DNA of 64,000 nucleotides. Source: Christiangramia bathymodioli (GTDB lineage: Bacteria > Bacteroidota > Bacteroidia > Flavobacteriales > Flavobacteriaceae). Below, piece by piece: positions 17,352-25,685 of the stretch; positions within the stretch are counted from its first letter, which is position 1, and each line of letters begins with the position of its first letter. Where the stretch lies: NCBI GenBank assembly GCA_009735695.1, contig SRSL01000001.1:558048-622047 (forward strand), given 5' to 3'. The translations under genes and the position numbers were made by a program. The notes below the pieces were generated by a model. That model ran no database searches. It worked only from the letters and a program-made list of their open reading frames with translations, and was not told where the DNA came from.

Positions 17352-18480
17352 TTAAAGACATTTTATTGATCACCGGGTTGGCATACATCAATAAATAACT
17401 GTTCAGCGCCAGCGGATTCTTAACATCTGCTCTCCTGCTTACCCTGCGCTCAAACTGCCTCTTTTCCTTGTCGGAATATCGATCTCTGAACCTTTCTTCG
17501 TTTTTCAGAAGATCATGAGCGATATAATTTGCCGGCCAGAGTTTATAGCTTCTATAAATACTGCGATCGATCAATTGCGCCACCTCCTTTAACTGATCAT
17601 TTATTGAAAGACCCTTTTCCCGAATCTTATCAAAATCTTCAGCTTTCAGAACATTTCCAGCATTGATCTCAATTCTCCCTTTCTGCCCCATGGCTCCCTG
17701 CATGATGCTATTGAAATCCTCATTGGCGGTCTTTTTATACTCTTCCTGCATCCTTTTAGCCAGGACTTCTGGCATTTTCAGCATATCTGTAGGATCCAAC
17801 TCATAAGACATGGCCACCGGAACGATCTTTAATTTTGCAAAATAGTCCAGGATATCTTCATCCTTCTGTTTGGCCATCCCTACCATTTTAAGAACTCCCT
17901 GCTGGGTAACATCATTCCCGTCTTTCGTACGCCCCTCCCGCTGTGCCATCCAGACCGAACGATTGTCTTCCATTAGCAGTTTTCGGATATAAGCCGATAG
18001 TTTCATGGAACTTTTCAGCATTTCACGGGGAGACTGGTTACGAAGCACCAGGAAATTTCGGTTAAGTTTCGAAAGCGCCATTAAAAACGGCTTCTGAACC
18101 AGGTTATCTCCAATTGCTGAACCCGTCATCACCAGATCATGATTCAATAAGGTATAATTGATAAGAGACGTGTCCAGGATAATATCGCGGTGATTGGAAA
18201 TATAGAAATAGGATTCTGAAGGATCCAGCTTTTCAAAGCCTCCATCGGTCAGGCCCTCGCTGGTTTTTTCCAGCACCTTTTCCACAGTGAGGTAGATCAC
18301 CTTTTGCTGAAAATCGGCTATGGAATGGCATTCTTTCAGGATCTCTTCGATCTCGCCGAAATCCTTTTCAGGGAATGTAAACTGAAGCAGCGCCTTAACC
18401 ATTGGATGCCGTGAATATTCCATCAGGGCTGGCTGCACCTCCTCGTCTTTGTAGAATCTTATATCGTCAAAGTTTTGCAC
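17341..18480 (-). CDS. glycerol-3-phosphate-type acyltransferase (PlsC/PlsB-like)
   Basis: A 379-residue protein with the motif blocks of lysophospholipid/glycerolipid acyltransferases: block I YFYISNHRDIILDTSLI, block II NRNFLVLRNQSP and block III VWMAQREGRTKDGND. Between the catalytic His and Asp of block I there are five residues (HRDIILD) rather than the usual four; I recall the same spacing in other Bacteroidota members. No membrane helix is obvious. The C-terminal third is a helical, charged region. It would acylate a glycerolipid precursor at the membrane; the exact acceptor is not clear. Confidence 0.75.
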   Translation of the reverse strand: MQNFDDIRFYKDEEVQPALMEYSRHPMVKALLQFTFPEKDFGEIEEILKECHSIADFQQKVIYLTVEKVLEKTSEGLTDGGFEKLDPSESYFYISNHRDIILDTSLINYTLLNHDLVMTGSAIGDNLVQKPFLMALSKLNRNFLVLRNQSPREMLKSSMKLSAYIRKLLMEDNRSVWMAQREGRTKDGNDVTQQGVLKMVGMAKQKDEDILDYFAKLKIVPVAMSYELDPTDMLKMPEVLAKRMQEEYKKTANEDFNSIMQGAMGQKGRIEINAGNVLKAEDFDKIREKGLSINDQLKEVAQLIDRSIYRSYKLWPANYIAHDLLKNEERFRDRYSDKEKRQFERRVSRRADVKNPLALNSYLLMYANPVINKMSLNEE

Positions 18481-18527
18481 CTATCTCTATTATTTCAACA
18501 AATGAACAAAATTTCCGTTAAACAGTT

Positions 18528-19295
18528 TTAAATTCCGAAAACTTCCTTGGAATTCGCGGTGGTGATCCTTGCAACTTCCTCAACCGAAATATCATAGAGC
18601 TCTGCTAATTTTTCAGCGACCTTCAGAAGATAAACCGGATTATTTCTCTTTCCGCGGAAAGGCTTCGGTGCAAGATATGGCGCATCGGTCTCCAGAACGA
18701 TATGCTCAATCGGGATCTGACTGATAAACTTGTCAAGACCTCCATTTTTAAAAGTGACCACTCCTCCGATCCCGAGTTTCATATTATAAGAGAGCGCCTT
18801 TTTTGCCTGTTCCAGGTTGCCCGTAAAGCAATGAAATATTCCGAATAGATCTTCATCCTTTTCGGTTTCCAGAACTTCAAAGATCTCGTCGAAAGCCTCC
18901 CGACAGTGAATAACGATGGGCAGCTTGTTACGTTTAGCCAGCTGAATCTGCCTTTTGAATGCCTGCTTCTGAATTTCAAGCGTAGATTTATCCCAGTAAA
19001 GGTCGATCCCGATCTCCCCCACCGCGTAAAAATTACGTTTCCCGAATTCCTCTTCCACATGCCTGAGCTCATCTTCGAAATTCTCCTTTACACTGGTAGG
19101 ATGCAAGCCCATCATCAGGAAGACATTTTCCGGAAATTGCTTTTCCAGGTCGTACATTCTTTGTGTGTATTCAGAATCTATAGCCGGAATGAAAAATCTT
19201 TTGATATCGTTGTTCAGCGCCTCCTGGACGACCTGGTCCCGGTCTTCATCAAAAGATTCGCTGTATAAATGAGTATGAGTATCTGTTAAAATCAT
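18528..19295 (-). CDS. TatD family metal-dependent hydrolase
   Basis: A 255-residue protein of the TatD deoxyribonuclease family (amidohydrolase-like TIM barrel). Metal ligands are in the opening DTHTHLYSESF, in GEIGIDLYWD, VIHCREAF, FHCFTG and LETDAPYLAPKPFRGKRNNP. TatD enzymes act as 3'-5' exonucleases and D-aminoacyl or DNA-damage-related hydrolases in different studies. It is encoded 47 bases upstream of the acyltransferase gene on the same strand. Confidence 0.93.
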   Translation of the reverse strand: MILTDTHTHLYSESFDEDRDQVVQEALNNDIKRFFIPAIDSEYTQRMYDLEKQFPENVFLMMGLHPTSVKENFEDELRHVEEEFGKRNFYAVGEIGIDLYWDKSTLEIQKQAFKRQIQLAKRNKLPIVIHCREAFDEIFEVLETEKDEDLFGIFHCFTGNLEQAKKALSYNMKLGIGGVVTFKNGGLDKFISQIPIEHIVLETDAPYLAPKPFRGKRNNPVYLLKVAEKLAELYDISVEEVARITTANSKEVFGI

Positions 19296-19338
19296 GGCTG
19301 TAAAAATAATAAGAATGAATAAGCCCTAAAAGCTTCCA

Positions 19339-20400
19339 TTAAGACAACGCGGTTTCAAGAGAATGCTGCTTGATATAATCGGCGAGATAGGCCGCATCCT
19401 TTTTGATCCCGCCTAAAGTAGCCGACCCACGGGTATGCAACCAGGGCAGACCAATAAAATAAAGTCCGTCGATATTGCTAACTCCGCGATGATGTTTTGG
19501 ATAACCGTCTTTGGTTAGCTCCAGGCCTTCTATCCAGTTGAAATTAGGACGATAACCTGTTGCCCAGATGATGTTTTTCAGATCGGTGAGCGTCTTTTTT
19601 TCGGTCACGATCTTGTGATCTTCTGCGTTCTTGGTTTTACCAACCGGTTCTACATTTTCCCGGTCAAGAATTTCCTTTACATCGGTCCCTATCACCGGTT
19701 GCCTGCTTTTGCTGAGCTTTCGGCCCAGCCAGGAATTCCGACTAAAACTTAAAAATCCGGTTTTGGTGAACCACCACCACAAGGTTTTTCCTAAAATTTC
19801 CTGCGGAAGTACTCTTACATCGGTAGTTCCTGAAAAATAAACTTTATCATCGGCTTTTTCTGAAACCTCATCCAGGATCTGGAACCCGCTATCCCCGGCA
19901 CCCACCACCATGGTTTTTCCATCCTGAAGTTGATCGTGGTTTTTATAATAATTACTATGGATCTGGAAAACTTCTGAAGCTATTTTCTTCGAAAATGGCG
20001 GCGTATATGGTATATGAAACGGCCCGGTTGCGATCACCACGTTTCGGGTTCTCATTTCACCTTGAGGACTTTTCAGCAGAAAATGATCATCATGATGTGT
20101 GATGCTTTCAATAAGGGTATTCAACCGAACCGGAATATCGAATTTCTGAACATAAGATTTAAAATACTGAGCGACTTCGGTTTTGGAAGGATAATGACCT
20201 TTTTCAGCAGGAAATTGCATTCCCGGCATATTATTGAATTCTGAAGGCGTAAAGAGTTTGAGTGAATCCCATCGGTTTAGCCAGGAAGCGCCAATTTCGG
20301 TTTCCTTATCCACCACCAGATAATCTACCTCCATCTTATCGAGATAATAGGCCATGGCCAATCCGGCCTGCGCTGCTCCAACTACAATAAAATCCTTCAT
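19339..20400 (-). CDS. flavin-containing monooxygenase-like FAD/NAD(P)-binding protein
   Basis: A 353-residue CzcO-like flavoprotein. The FAD-binding site at the very start (MKDFIVVGAAQAGLAMAYYL) and the second, NADPH-binding, dinucleotide fold (MVVGAGDSGFQILDEV, near 160) are both visible, as is the late IWATGYRPNF motif. The frame opens six codons earlier at a TTG, but I choose the ATG at 20400: the FAD fold begins there and a TAnnTTTG promoter box overlaps the TTG. Substrate unknown; sulfide, amine or ketone oxygenation are the family options. Confidence 0.85.
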   Translation of the reverse strand: MKDFIVVGAAQAGLAMAYYLDKMEVDYLVVDKETEIGASWLNRWDSLKLFTPSEFNNMPGMQFPAEKGHYPSKTEVAQYFKSYVQKFDIPVRLNTLIESITHHDDHFLLKSPQGEMRTRNVVIATGPFHIPYTPPFSKKIASEVFQIHSNYYKNHDQLQDGKTMVVGAGDSGFQILDEVSEKADDKVYFSGTTDVRVLPQEILGKTLWWWFTKTGFLSFSRNSWLGRKLSKSRQPVIGTDVKEILDRENVEPVGKTKNAEDHKIVTEKKTLTDLKNIIWATGYRPNFNWIEGLELTKDGYPKHHRGVSNIDGLYFIGLPWLHTRGSATLGGIKKDAAYLADYIKQHSLETALS

Positions 20401-20415
20401 TCCCAAAACTTTGTG

Positions 20416-20423
20416 CAAAAATA
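20416..20423 (-). promoter_or_regulatory. -7 promoter box for the monooxygenase gene
   Basis: On the minus strand TATTTTTG fits TAnnTTTG and ends 15 bases before the chosen ATG. It overlaps the upstream TTG codon, which argues against the longer reading frame. Confidence 0.55.
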
Positions 20424-20476
20424 AGATTTAATCTCAGTTTCGCTAATCCGGCGGAGGATCTTCAGAAAATGGAATC

Positions 20477-20974
20477 CTAGAAGATAATCGCTTTATAATT
20501 CCAGAACTGGTAAAGAAAGAGGATCAGGAAAGCAAAAGTTACGATGAATTCCATAAAACTCGAGGCCAGCAAACCCACGAAAGAACCGAAAGCCGCCTTT
20601 CCGGCCGTTCTCGAATCGCTTTTATTGATGATCTCTCCAATAAAAGCCCCTAGAAACGGACAAATAAGAATCGCGAAAGGAAAAGGTGCAAAAATCCCTA
20701 TTATCAAACCTATCGTAGCGCCGATCATTCCTTTCCGGCTTCCGCCAAAACGTTTTGTTCCTAGTGCCGGAATTACGAGATCCAACACATAGATCAGGAT
20801 AGTCACTGCGAGGGTAATTCCCAAAAAAAGATAATTGATCCCTATTCCCGGGATCAGGTAAAATATTAAAAGACCTATCCAGCTGAGGGGAACTCCTGGT
20901 AATACTGGTAAAAAACTACCCAGCACGCCGAGAACCATAAACATTGCGGCCACTATAAAAAGTATGATTTCCAT
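20477..20974 (-). CDS. DUF456 family membrane protein
   Basis: A 165-residue, glycine-rich membrane protein with hydrophobic helices near 2-20, 30-45, 48-68, 85-120 and 135-160. The VLGSFLPVLPGVPLSWIGLL opening, GxKRFGGSRKGMIGATIGLIIG and AGKAAFGSFVG segments are characteristic of DUF456. Function unknown. It is divergent from the BlaI-M56 pair, sharing the 113-base intergenic region that holds the tandem operator. Confidence 0.85.
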   Translation of the reverse strand: MEIILFIVAAMFMVLGVLGSFLPVLPGVPLSWIGLLIFYLIPGIGINYLFLGITLAVTILIYVLDLVIPALGTKRFGGSRKGMIGATIGLIIGIFAPFPFAILICPFLGAFIGEIINKSDSRTAGKAAFGSFVGLLASSFMEFIVTFAFLILFLYQFWNYKAIIF

Positions 20975-21024
20975 GTGTGATCTGGTTTAGAAAACGAAGA
21001 TAAACAACTTATTTTTCATTTTTT

Positions 21025-21059
21025 AACTAAATTATTAGTTTAAACTAAAAGATTAGTTT
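21025..21059. promoter_or_regulatory. tandem dyad operator, probably for the BlaI-type repressor
   Basis: Two 17-base dyads follow each other with an 18-base period: AACTAA-ATTA-TTAGTTT (21025-21041) and AACTAA-AAGA-TTAGTTT (21043-21059). Where they meet, the 14-base perfect palindrome TTAGTTTAAACTAA (21035-21048) arises. The pair lies just upstream of a -7-like box TATATTAG (21060-21067) and 29 bases before the blaI-type ATG, so autoregulation by the encoded repressor is the natural reading. The divergent DUF456 gene may share the control. Confidence 0.7.
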
Positions 21060-21087
21060 TATATTAGCAGAAACAAATTCGTTCAGA

Positions 21088-21453
21088 ATGAAACAATTAA
21101 CAAAGGCCGAAGAAGAGATCATGCAGATCCTTTGGGATTTAAAAGAAGCCAATGTAGCCAAAATCATAGAGAATATGCCTGAACCAAAACCAGCATATAA
21201 TACGGTTTCTACCATTGTAAGGATCCTGGAAAGCAAGGGTTTTGTTGATCATCGACAGAAGGGAAAAGGCTATATCTATTTCCCCATCCTGGAACGAGAG
21301 ACCTACAGCAACCAGAGCATTACACAATTGATGAACAATTATTTCAACGGCTCCTTTAAAAGCATGGTATCATTCTTTATGAAAAAGAACGACATGAGCA
21401 CCGAAGAACTGGAAAGCATAATGAAGGAGATCAATAAAAAAGAAGAATCATGA
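21088..21453 (+). CDS. BlaI/MecI/CopY family transcriptional repressor
   Basis: A 121-residue winged-helix repressor of the penicillinase-repressor family. It begins MKQLTKAEEEIMQILWDLKE, followed by the recognition helix PAYNTVSTIVRILESKGFVD and the wing (RQKGKGYIYFP). The C-terminal helices (about 80-121) form the dimer and carry the cleavage region in studied members. The stop overlaps the ATG of the M56 gene (ATGA), the classic BlaI-BlaR1 arrangement. In flavobacteria such pairs are usually not linked to a beta-lactamase, and none adjoins here. Confidence 0.93.
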   Translation: MKQLTKAEEEIMQILWDLKEANVAKIIENMPEPKPAYNTVSTIVRILESKGFVDHRQKGKGYIYFPILERETYSNQSITQLMNNYFNGSFKSMVSFFMKKNDMSTEELESIMKEINKKEES

Positions 21454-23036
21454 TACATTATATATTACAGGTACTTTTCTTCCAGCTATTATTCCTGCTG
21501 GTCTACGATCTGTTCCTTAAAAAAGAGACTTTTTTCAATTACAACCGGCTCTATTTACTGGTCACCCCTATTCTGGCTTTTGCCATCCCATGGCTGAGAC
21601 TGGAATTCCTGGTGAACGCAGTTCCTGAAAGTGCCAGGCTGGTAATTCCCCAGGCACTCAATAATAATCCGGAGATCTATGTTCAAAACCTTCCTTTGGT
21701 AGTCATAAATGCTGAAGGCGGCTGGACGCCTAACTGGTGGTTGATCACCTATCTCGGCGGAATGCTGATCACACTTGGTCTCTTTTTCTATAAGTATCTT
21801 CATCTGAAGAAACTTTCGGAGGCCGGAAGTCATTATTATGAAAACGACCTTAGAATCATAAGCGTACCGAACTCTAAGATCGCCTATACCTTTTTTAATT
21901 CGGTATATCTTGGAGAAGAGCTATCCAAAAAAGAAAAGGAACAAATACTTTCTCATGAGCTGGTTCATGTAAAGCAGAAACACACTTATGATCTTATTTT
22001 CTTTGAGATCCTGAAGATCCTTTTCTGGTTCAATCCGCTGGTTTACGTCTACCAGTCCAGGATAGCCGGGGTTCACGAATTCATTGCCGACAATGAAGTT
22101 GTAAAGACGGTGGCGAAAAAAACCTATTTCGAGCAGTTGCTGAATACTGCCTTTAATACTAAAGACATCTCATTCACAAATCAATTTTTCACTCAATCAT
22201 TAATCAAAAAACGAATAGTTATGTTACAAAAAAACCCTTCAAAAAGTACTTCAAAATTCAAATTCCTGATGCTGATCCCGGTCATGCTGGTGATGCTGAC
22301 TTATGTGGCCTGCAGCGAAGACATTAGCAGTAATGAAAATGAACCCAACCTGGATCAATATAATTACAGCCTGAAAAAAGGTGAAAACCTTAACGATGAT
22401 TCAGCTAAAAGTCAGACCCATGCCAAATACGAGGATTTCCTGTTCAACAATCCGGAATATGTAAGCTGGGCGACCATCAATTATGAATCGGATATGATCG
22501 ATTATTCAGTCCATCACGAATCGGAACGAGTGCCTGAAGGCTACAGAAAAATGGAAGTTTCCAGTCCAGGTGGGAAATCCTATACGATGTATATGAACCT
22601 TCAGTCACCAGACGCGAAACAGGCGGTGGCATCTGAAATGAGTGCTCGTCAGGCCGATAATTCAGAATATGATGGTAAGGATGAAGTACCCTTCGCAGTA
22701 ATTGATCGTGCCCCAACCTTCGCAGAATGCGATAAATGGGAACATGACGTAAGGGCAAACTGCACCACTCAAAAAATATCGGAATATGTTAGTGCCAATT
22801 TCAATACTGATCTGGGTAAGGAATTGGGTCTTACAGGTGTGAACCGTGTAATAGTTATGTTCAGAATAGACGACACCGGAAATATTCAGGATATTAAATC
22901 CCGGGCGGCACATCCGGAACTTGAAAAAGAAGCAGAACGTGTGATCGCCTCCCTCCCGCAGTTTATTCCGGGTGAACAGAATGGCAGACCGGTAAGCGTC
23001 ATGTATTCCTTACCAATTGCCTTTAAGGTTGATTAA
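21450..23036 (+). CDS. M56 (BlaR1-type) membrane metallopeptidase with TonB C-terminal domain
   Basis: A 528-residue sensor-like protease. Residues 1-120 hold about three membrane helices. The cytoplasmic zinc peptidase has HELVH at 169-173, with NPLVYVYQSRIAGVHEFIADNE downstream supplying the third ligand. A further helix (about 270-290, ending MLTYVACSE) leads to a periplasmic part. The last 110 residues (from PFAVIDRAPTFAECDKW) are a TonB C-terminal-like domain with a Cys pair, in place of the penicillin sensor of BlaR1. I infer that an envelope signal bound there triggers cleavage of the BlaI-type repressor. Coupled to blaI by a 4-base overlap. Confidence 0.88.
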   Translation: MIHYILQVLFFQLLFLLVYDLFLKKETFFNYNRLYLLVTPILAFAIPWLRLEFLVNAVPESARLVIPQALNNNPEIYVQNLPLVVINAEGGWTPNWWLITYLGGMLITLGLFFYKYLHLKKLSEAGSHYYENDLRIISVPNSKIAYTFFNSVYLGEELSKKEKEQILSHELVHVKQKHTYDLIFFEILKILFWFNPLVYVYQSRIAGVHEFIADNEVVKTVAKKTYFEQLLNTAFNTKDISFTNQFFTQSLIKKRIVMLQKNPSKSTSKFKFLMLIPVMLVMLTYVACSEDISSNENEPNLDQYNYSLKKGENLNDDSAKSQTHAKYEDFLFNNPEYVSWATINYESDMIDYSVHHESERVPEGYRKMEVSSPGGKSYTMYMNLQSPDAKQAVASEMSARQADNSEYDGKDEVPFAVIDRAPTFAECDKWEHDVRANCTTQKISEYVSANFNTDLGKELGLTGVNRVIVMFRIDDTGNIQDIKSRAAHPELEKEAERVIASLPQFIPGEQNGRPVSVMYSLPIAFKVD

Positions 23037-23060
23037 TTAAATTTTAATTTGTTTGAGATC

Positions 23061-23093
23061 AAAGGTCGGGAATTCACTTCCGGCCTTTGTTTA
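23061..23093 (+). terminator. terminator after the M56 gene
   Basis: AAAGGTCGGGAA pairs with TTCCGGCCTTT with one bulge, followed by GTTT. It separates the M56 gene from the small secreted protein gene starting at 23118. Confidence 0.75.
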
Positions 23094-23117
23094 AACAGTG
23101 AACATAAAATCCCACCG

Positions 23118-23603
23118 ATGCAAAATCTAGTTACATTTCTTTTGATTAGCCTGTTAAGTTTTTCCGCAATTTCACAAAATACCGAGACCATTAAAGTTTA
23201 TGATTTTGATTCGGATCCAGAAGTCGTAAAATCGATAGGACCTAAGCTGGATGAATCTCATCCGAATCTGATGAATCCACAGATCTCTAAAACCGAATAT
23301 GAATCGGTTACCGGTTCCTGGAGTAGCCTGCACCAGGAGATCGCTAAATTTCTGACGGCGAAAGATTTTGAATGGGAAACCGAAGCTGAGCAGATCCTGA
23401 TCGTTCATAAGTTCTATTTTGATCCGGATGGCACTATTCATACTTATGTATTCAATCTGTTAAATGAGGATATTGACAAGCAGCAACGGCAAGCCTATTC
23501 AAGCCTGGTTTCTGAATTCGCCAAAAATTACAATATTGGTCTGACCCGGGACAAGCAGTTTGCGCAATGCGGAAAAACGAGACAAATGAACCAGAATATT
23601 TAA
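23118..23603 (+). CDS. small secreted protein of unknown function
   Basis: A 161-residue protein. The frame opens upstream at a TTG (23049), but that stretch contains the terminator, so I place the start at the ATG at 23118, which begins a signal peptide (MQNLVTFLLISLLSFSAISQ). No domain recognised. The mature part is acidic to neutral and ends with CGKTRQMNQNI, containing a single Cys. It follows the M56 gene and precedes a TPR protein on the same strand, so a place in the same envelope-sensing locus is possible but unproven. Confidence 0.7.
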   Translation: MQNLVTFLLISLLSFSAISQNTETIKVYDFDSDPEVVKSIGPKLDESHPNLMNPQISKTEYESVTGSWSSLHQEIAKFLTAKDFEWETEAEQILIVHKFYFDPDGTIHTYVFNLLNEDIDKQQRQAYSSLVSEFAKNYNIGLTRDKQFAQCGKTRQMNQNI

Positions 23604-23625
23604 TCTGTACTGAACTAACTCTACC

Positions 23626-24780
23626 ATGTCAAATATTAAGCGACATCTATTCTTCATCGGACTCCTGGCGCAGGTTTGTTTATGCTTCGGTCAGACCGAA
23701 ATTCTAAAAACCGCCGACAGTCTTGCGGCCGTTGGTCAGCATTCCGAAGCTATTGGATTACTGGAAAGCATAGAACCCAAAACCGAAACGATTTACTTAA
23801 AACTAGCCAAAACCCAGCAAGCACGTGGGCATAATGAAGAAGCTCTTCAATATTACCGGACAGTTTTGGAGCAAAATCCCGGAAAGATACTCACCACAGT
23901 TGATTACGGTGAACTGCTGTTGGAATCTGGAAAAGCTGAGATAGCAGATAGTTTATTTTCAGCGCTGAGTAAAAGATATCCCGAAAACGCCGCTTTTAAT
24001 TATCGAACTGGCCTGGCAAAAGAAAAGAGAAAAGACTCAATTGCCATAAGGTATTTCTTTAAAACCCATATTCTGGATTCTACCCACCAGGGTGCTATTT
24101 ACAAAACAGCGAAATATTTTCTCCAAAACGGCAAATCCTATAACGCTATTATGCTTTGTAATACCGGCCTAAGAGCCCGGCCCAATAATGTTTCCCTATT
24201 ATCTATCCTGGGACAGTCCTATTCAAGAACGCTTCAATTTGAAAAGGCCATAGAACCCTATGAAAAACTTCTGGAATTAGGTGAGGGCTCGGAATTCATA
24301 CTGGAGAATCTCGCTAAAGCTTACCGGACAACCGGCCAGGACGAGAACGCCATAGAAACCTATAAGAAAATGCTCGATATTAATGACGCTAATGCCAGCG
24401 TGCATTCCAACCTTGGAGTTCTTTATCTGAATCAAAATAAACCGGACAAAGCACAGCAACATTTTACCATGGCCTTACTCATTAAAAAGCAGCCTGTGGA
24501 TAATGAATATGTGAATATTGGCCTCAGTTTTAAAAGACAGGAAAATTTTCAGGAGGCTTACAGGAATTTTAAGATGGCACTTGTTGAGAACCCGGAAAAC
24601 CAGCGAGCACGTATAGAACTGGCGATCGCCGCAGATGCGATCTATGACGATAAGGAGAAAGTATTAAAACATTACCAGGATTTTATAGACCAACACGGTG
24701 AAACCGGAAGAAAAGACATGCTTTCCATCGCCGAATATCGTATTAGTCAGCTCAAAAAAGAGATACATATGGCTAAATAA
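23626..24780 (+). CDS. secreted tetratricopeptide-repeat protein
   Basis: A 384-residue protein with a signal peptide (about 1-23, ending CLCFGQ) and a run of about nine TPR-type helical hairpins from residue 30 to the end; clear units include HNEEALQYYRTVLEQNPG, ENAIETYKKMLDINDANAS and DKAQQHFTMALL. TPR arrays bind partner proteins; here in the periplasm. It begins 22 bases after the small secreted protein and is followed by a TonB-domain lipoprotein gene. Confidence 0.82.
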   Translation: MSNIKRHLFFIGLLAQVCLCFGQTEILKTADSLAAVGQHSEAIGLLESIEPKTETIYLKLAKTQQARGHNEEALQYYRTVLEQNPGKILTTVDYGELLLESGKAEIADSLFSALSKRYPENAAFNYRTGLAKEKRKDSIAIRYFFKTHILDSTHQGAIYKTAKYFLQNGKSYNAIMLCNTGLRARPNNVSLLSILGQSYSRTLQFEKAIEPYEKLLELGEGSEFILENLAKAYRTTGQDENAIETYKKMLDINDANASVHSNLGVLYLNQNKPDKAQQHFTMALLIKKQPVDNEYVNIGLSFKRQENFQEAYRNFKMALVENPENQRARIELAIAADAIYDDKEKVLKHYQDFIDQHGETGRKDMLSIAEYRISQLKKEIHMAK

Positions 24781-24811
24781 CAGATTTCTTTCCTAAGCGG
24801 CTATATTTCAC

Positions 24812-24819
24812 TATTTTTG
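24812..24819 (+). promoter_or_regulatory. -7 promoter box for the TonB-domain lipoprotein gene
   Basis: TATTTTTG fits TAnnTTTG and ends 22 bases before the ATG at 24842. Confidence 0.55.
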
Positions 24820-24841
24820 AAATTCCGTAAGCGGATTGTCA

Positions 24842-25315
24842 ATGAGAAAATCTTTACTGCCTGTACTAATTCTTATCGTCGCTTCCTGCAATTTTGAAAC
24901 CAAGAAGATCTCTTCAGAAGATGTGCTTGAACAGGAAACCCGTTCCCTCAACTGGAAGGAGGTAGATGAGTATCCGGCCTTCGAGGAATGCAAATCCCAA
25001 ACCGAACTTGCAGCGGCCAAGAGTTGCTTTGAAAGCAAGATCGCCAGGACCATCTATTCTTACCTGGCTAGGCAGCGTCCCGTAGTAACCGAAAGCATTA
25101 ATGATACGCTCTATATTTACCTGGAGATAGACAAGACCGGAAAGCCGCAGATCGATTCGGTAAAGGTAGACACTACCGTGACCAATCAGCTGCCAAAGAT
25201 CGAGAACTGGTTGCATGAAAGCCTGGATTCTCTGCCTAAGATCTACCCGGCCAGCAAACGCGGGATTCCAGTTTCTACCGTTTTCAAAATGCCTATTGTT
25301 GTAAAAGCAGAATGA
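24842..25315 (+). CDS. lipoprotein with TonB C-terminal-like domain
   Basis: A 157-residue protein from the ATG at 24842 (two codons after a TTG that opens the frame). MRKSLLPVLILIVASC ends in a lipobox with the lipidated Cys at residue 16. The remainder resembles the TonB_C domains of flavobacterial M56 and TonB proteins: EYPAFEECKSQTELAAAKSC, then LYIYLEIDKTGKPQID and STVFKMPIVVKAE. It shares the paired Cys pattern with the C-terminus of the M56 protein nearby. A role as a separate envelope partner of that sensor is inference. Confidence 0.72.
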   Translation: MRKSLLPVLILIVASCNFETKKISSEDVLEQETRSLNWKEVDEYPAFEECKSQTELAAAKSCFESKIARTIYSYLARQRPVVTESINDTLYIYLEIDKTGKPQIDSVKVDTTVTNQLPKIENWLHESLDSLPKIYPASKRGIPVSTVFKMPIVVKAE

Positions 25316-25602
25316 TTCGAAGTACGAGGTAAGAAGGAAGAAGGACGAAGTTGGAGGTACGAAGTTAGAAGTACGAATTTGGAAGGACGAAGCTGGAAGT
25401 AATTTGTCACCTCGGGTTCTTCATCTTCGCTCAGCACAGGTTCAGTCGAGAGGTAATCTTAGAGCAAGGTCGGAAGGATGAAGTACGAGGTACGAAATTG
25501 AAAGGACGAGGTTCGAGGTACGAGGTACGAAGTCGGAAGTACGAAATTGGAAGTACGAATTCGGAAGTACGAGGTTGGAAGTTCGAAGGTAGAGACTGCT
25601 TC
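25316..25602. repeat. 14-bp minisatellite interrupted by a hairpin repeat
   Basis: Degenerate units of 14 bases, consensus AAGTACGAANTTGG on the plus strand, run in two blocks (about 25316-25400 and 25455-25602), at least 12 recognisable copies. A 49-base GTCA-footed hairpin repeat (25406-25454) splits them, as if inserted. The period is not a multiple of three and no ribosome site or start fits, so I see no gene in the 359 bases between the lipoprotein and YciI genes. Confidence 0.85.
25406..25454 (+). repeat. GTCA-footed hairpin repeat, CTCGA type
   Basis: Begins GTCACCTC and ends GTCGAGAGGT, with CGCTCAGC and a short loop in the centre. It is one of several copies of this type (29023-29072, 34322-34371, and reversed at 40834-40882). 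Confidence 0.75.
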
Positions 25603-25649
25603 CTTTTTGCTCCCATTGACAGTTGATTCCTAAAAAGACAGTAATTCCA

Positions 25650-25685
25650 TTCTCAATTATCAATTGTCAATTGTCAATTGTCAAG
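25650..25685. repeat. heptad tandem repeat TCAATTG
   Basis: Four to five 7-base units (TCAATTA, then TCAATTG three times) at the 3' end of the YciI gene. The last codons and stop of that gene lie inside the array. A related array is at 25981-26016. Confidence 0.7.

Noticed and set aside
21450-23036. The M56 protein as a true beta-lactam sensor BlaR1
   Set aside because: It lacks the penicillin-binding C-terminal domain; a TonB-like domain occupies that place.
25320-25670. Several 60-75 residue open frames on the minus strand with repeated LRTS/FVPRTS-like phrases
   Set aside because: They are translations of the 14-bp minisatellite in several frames; the period is not a multiple of three and there is no start signal.
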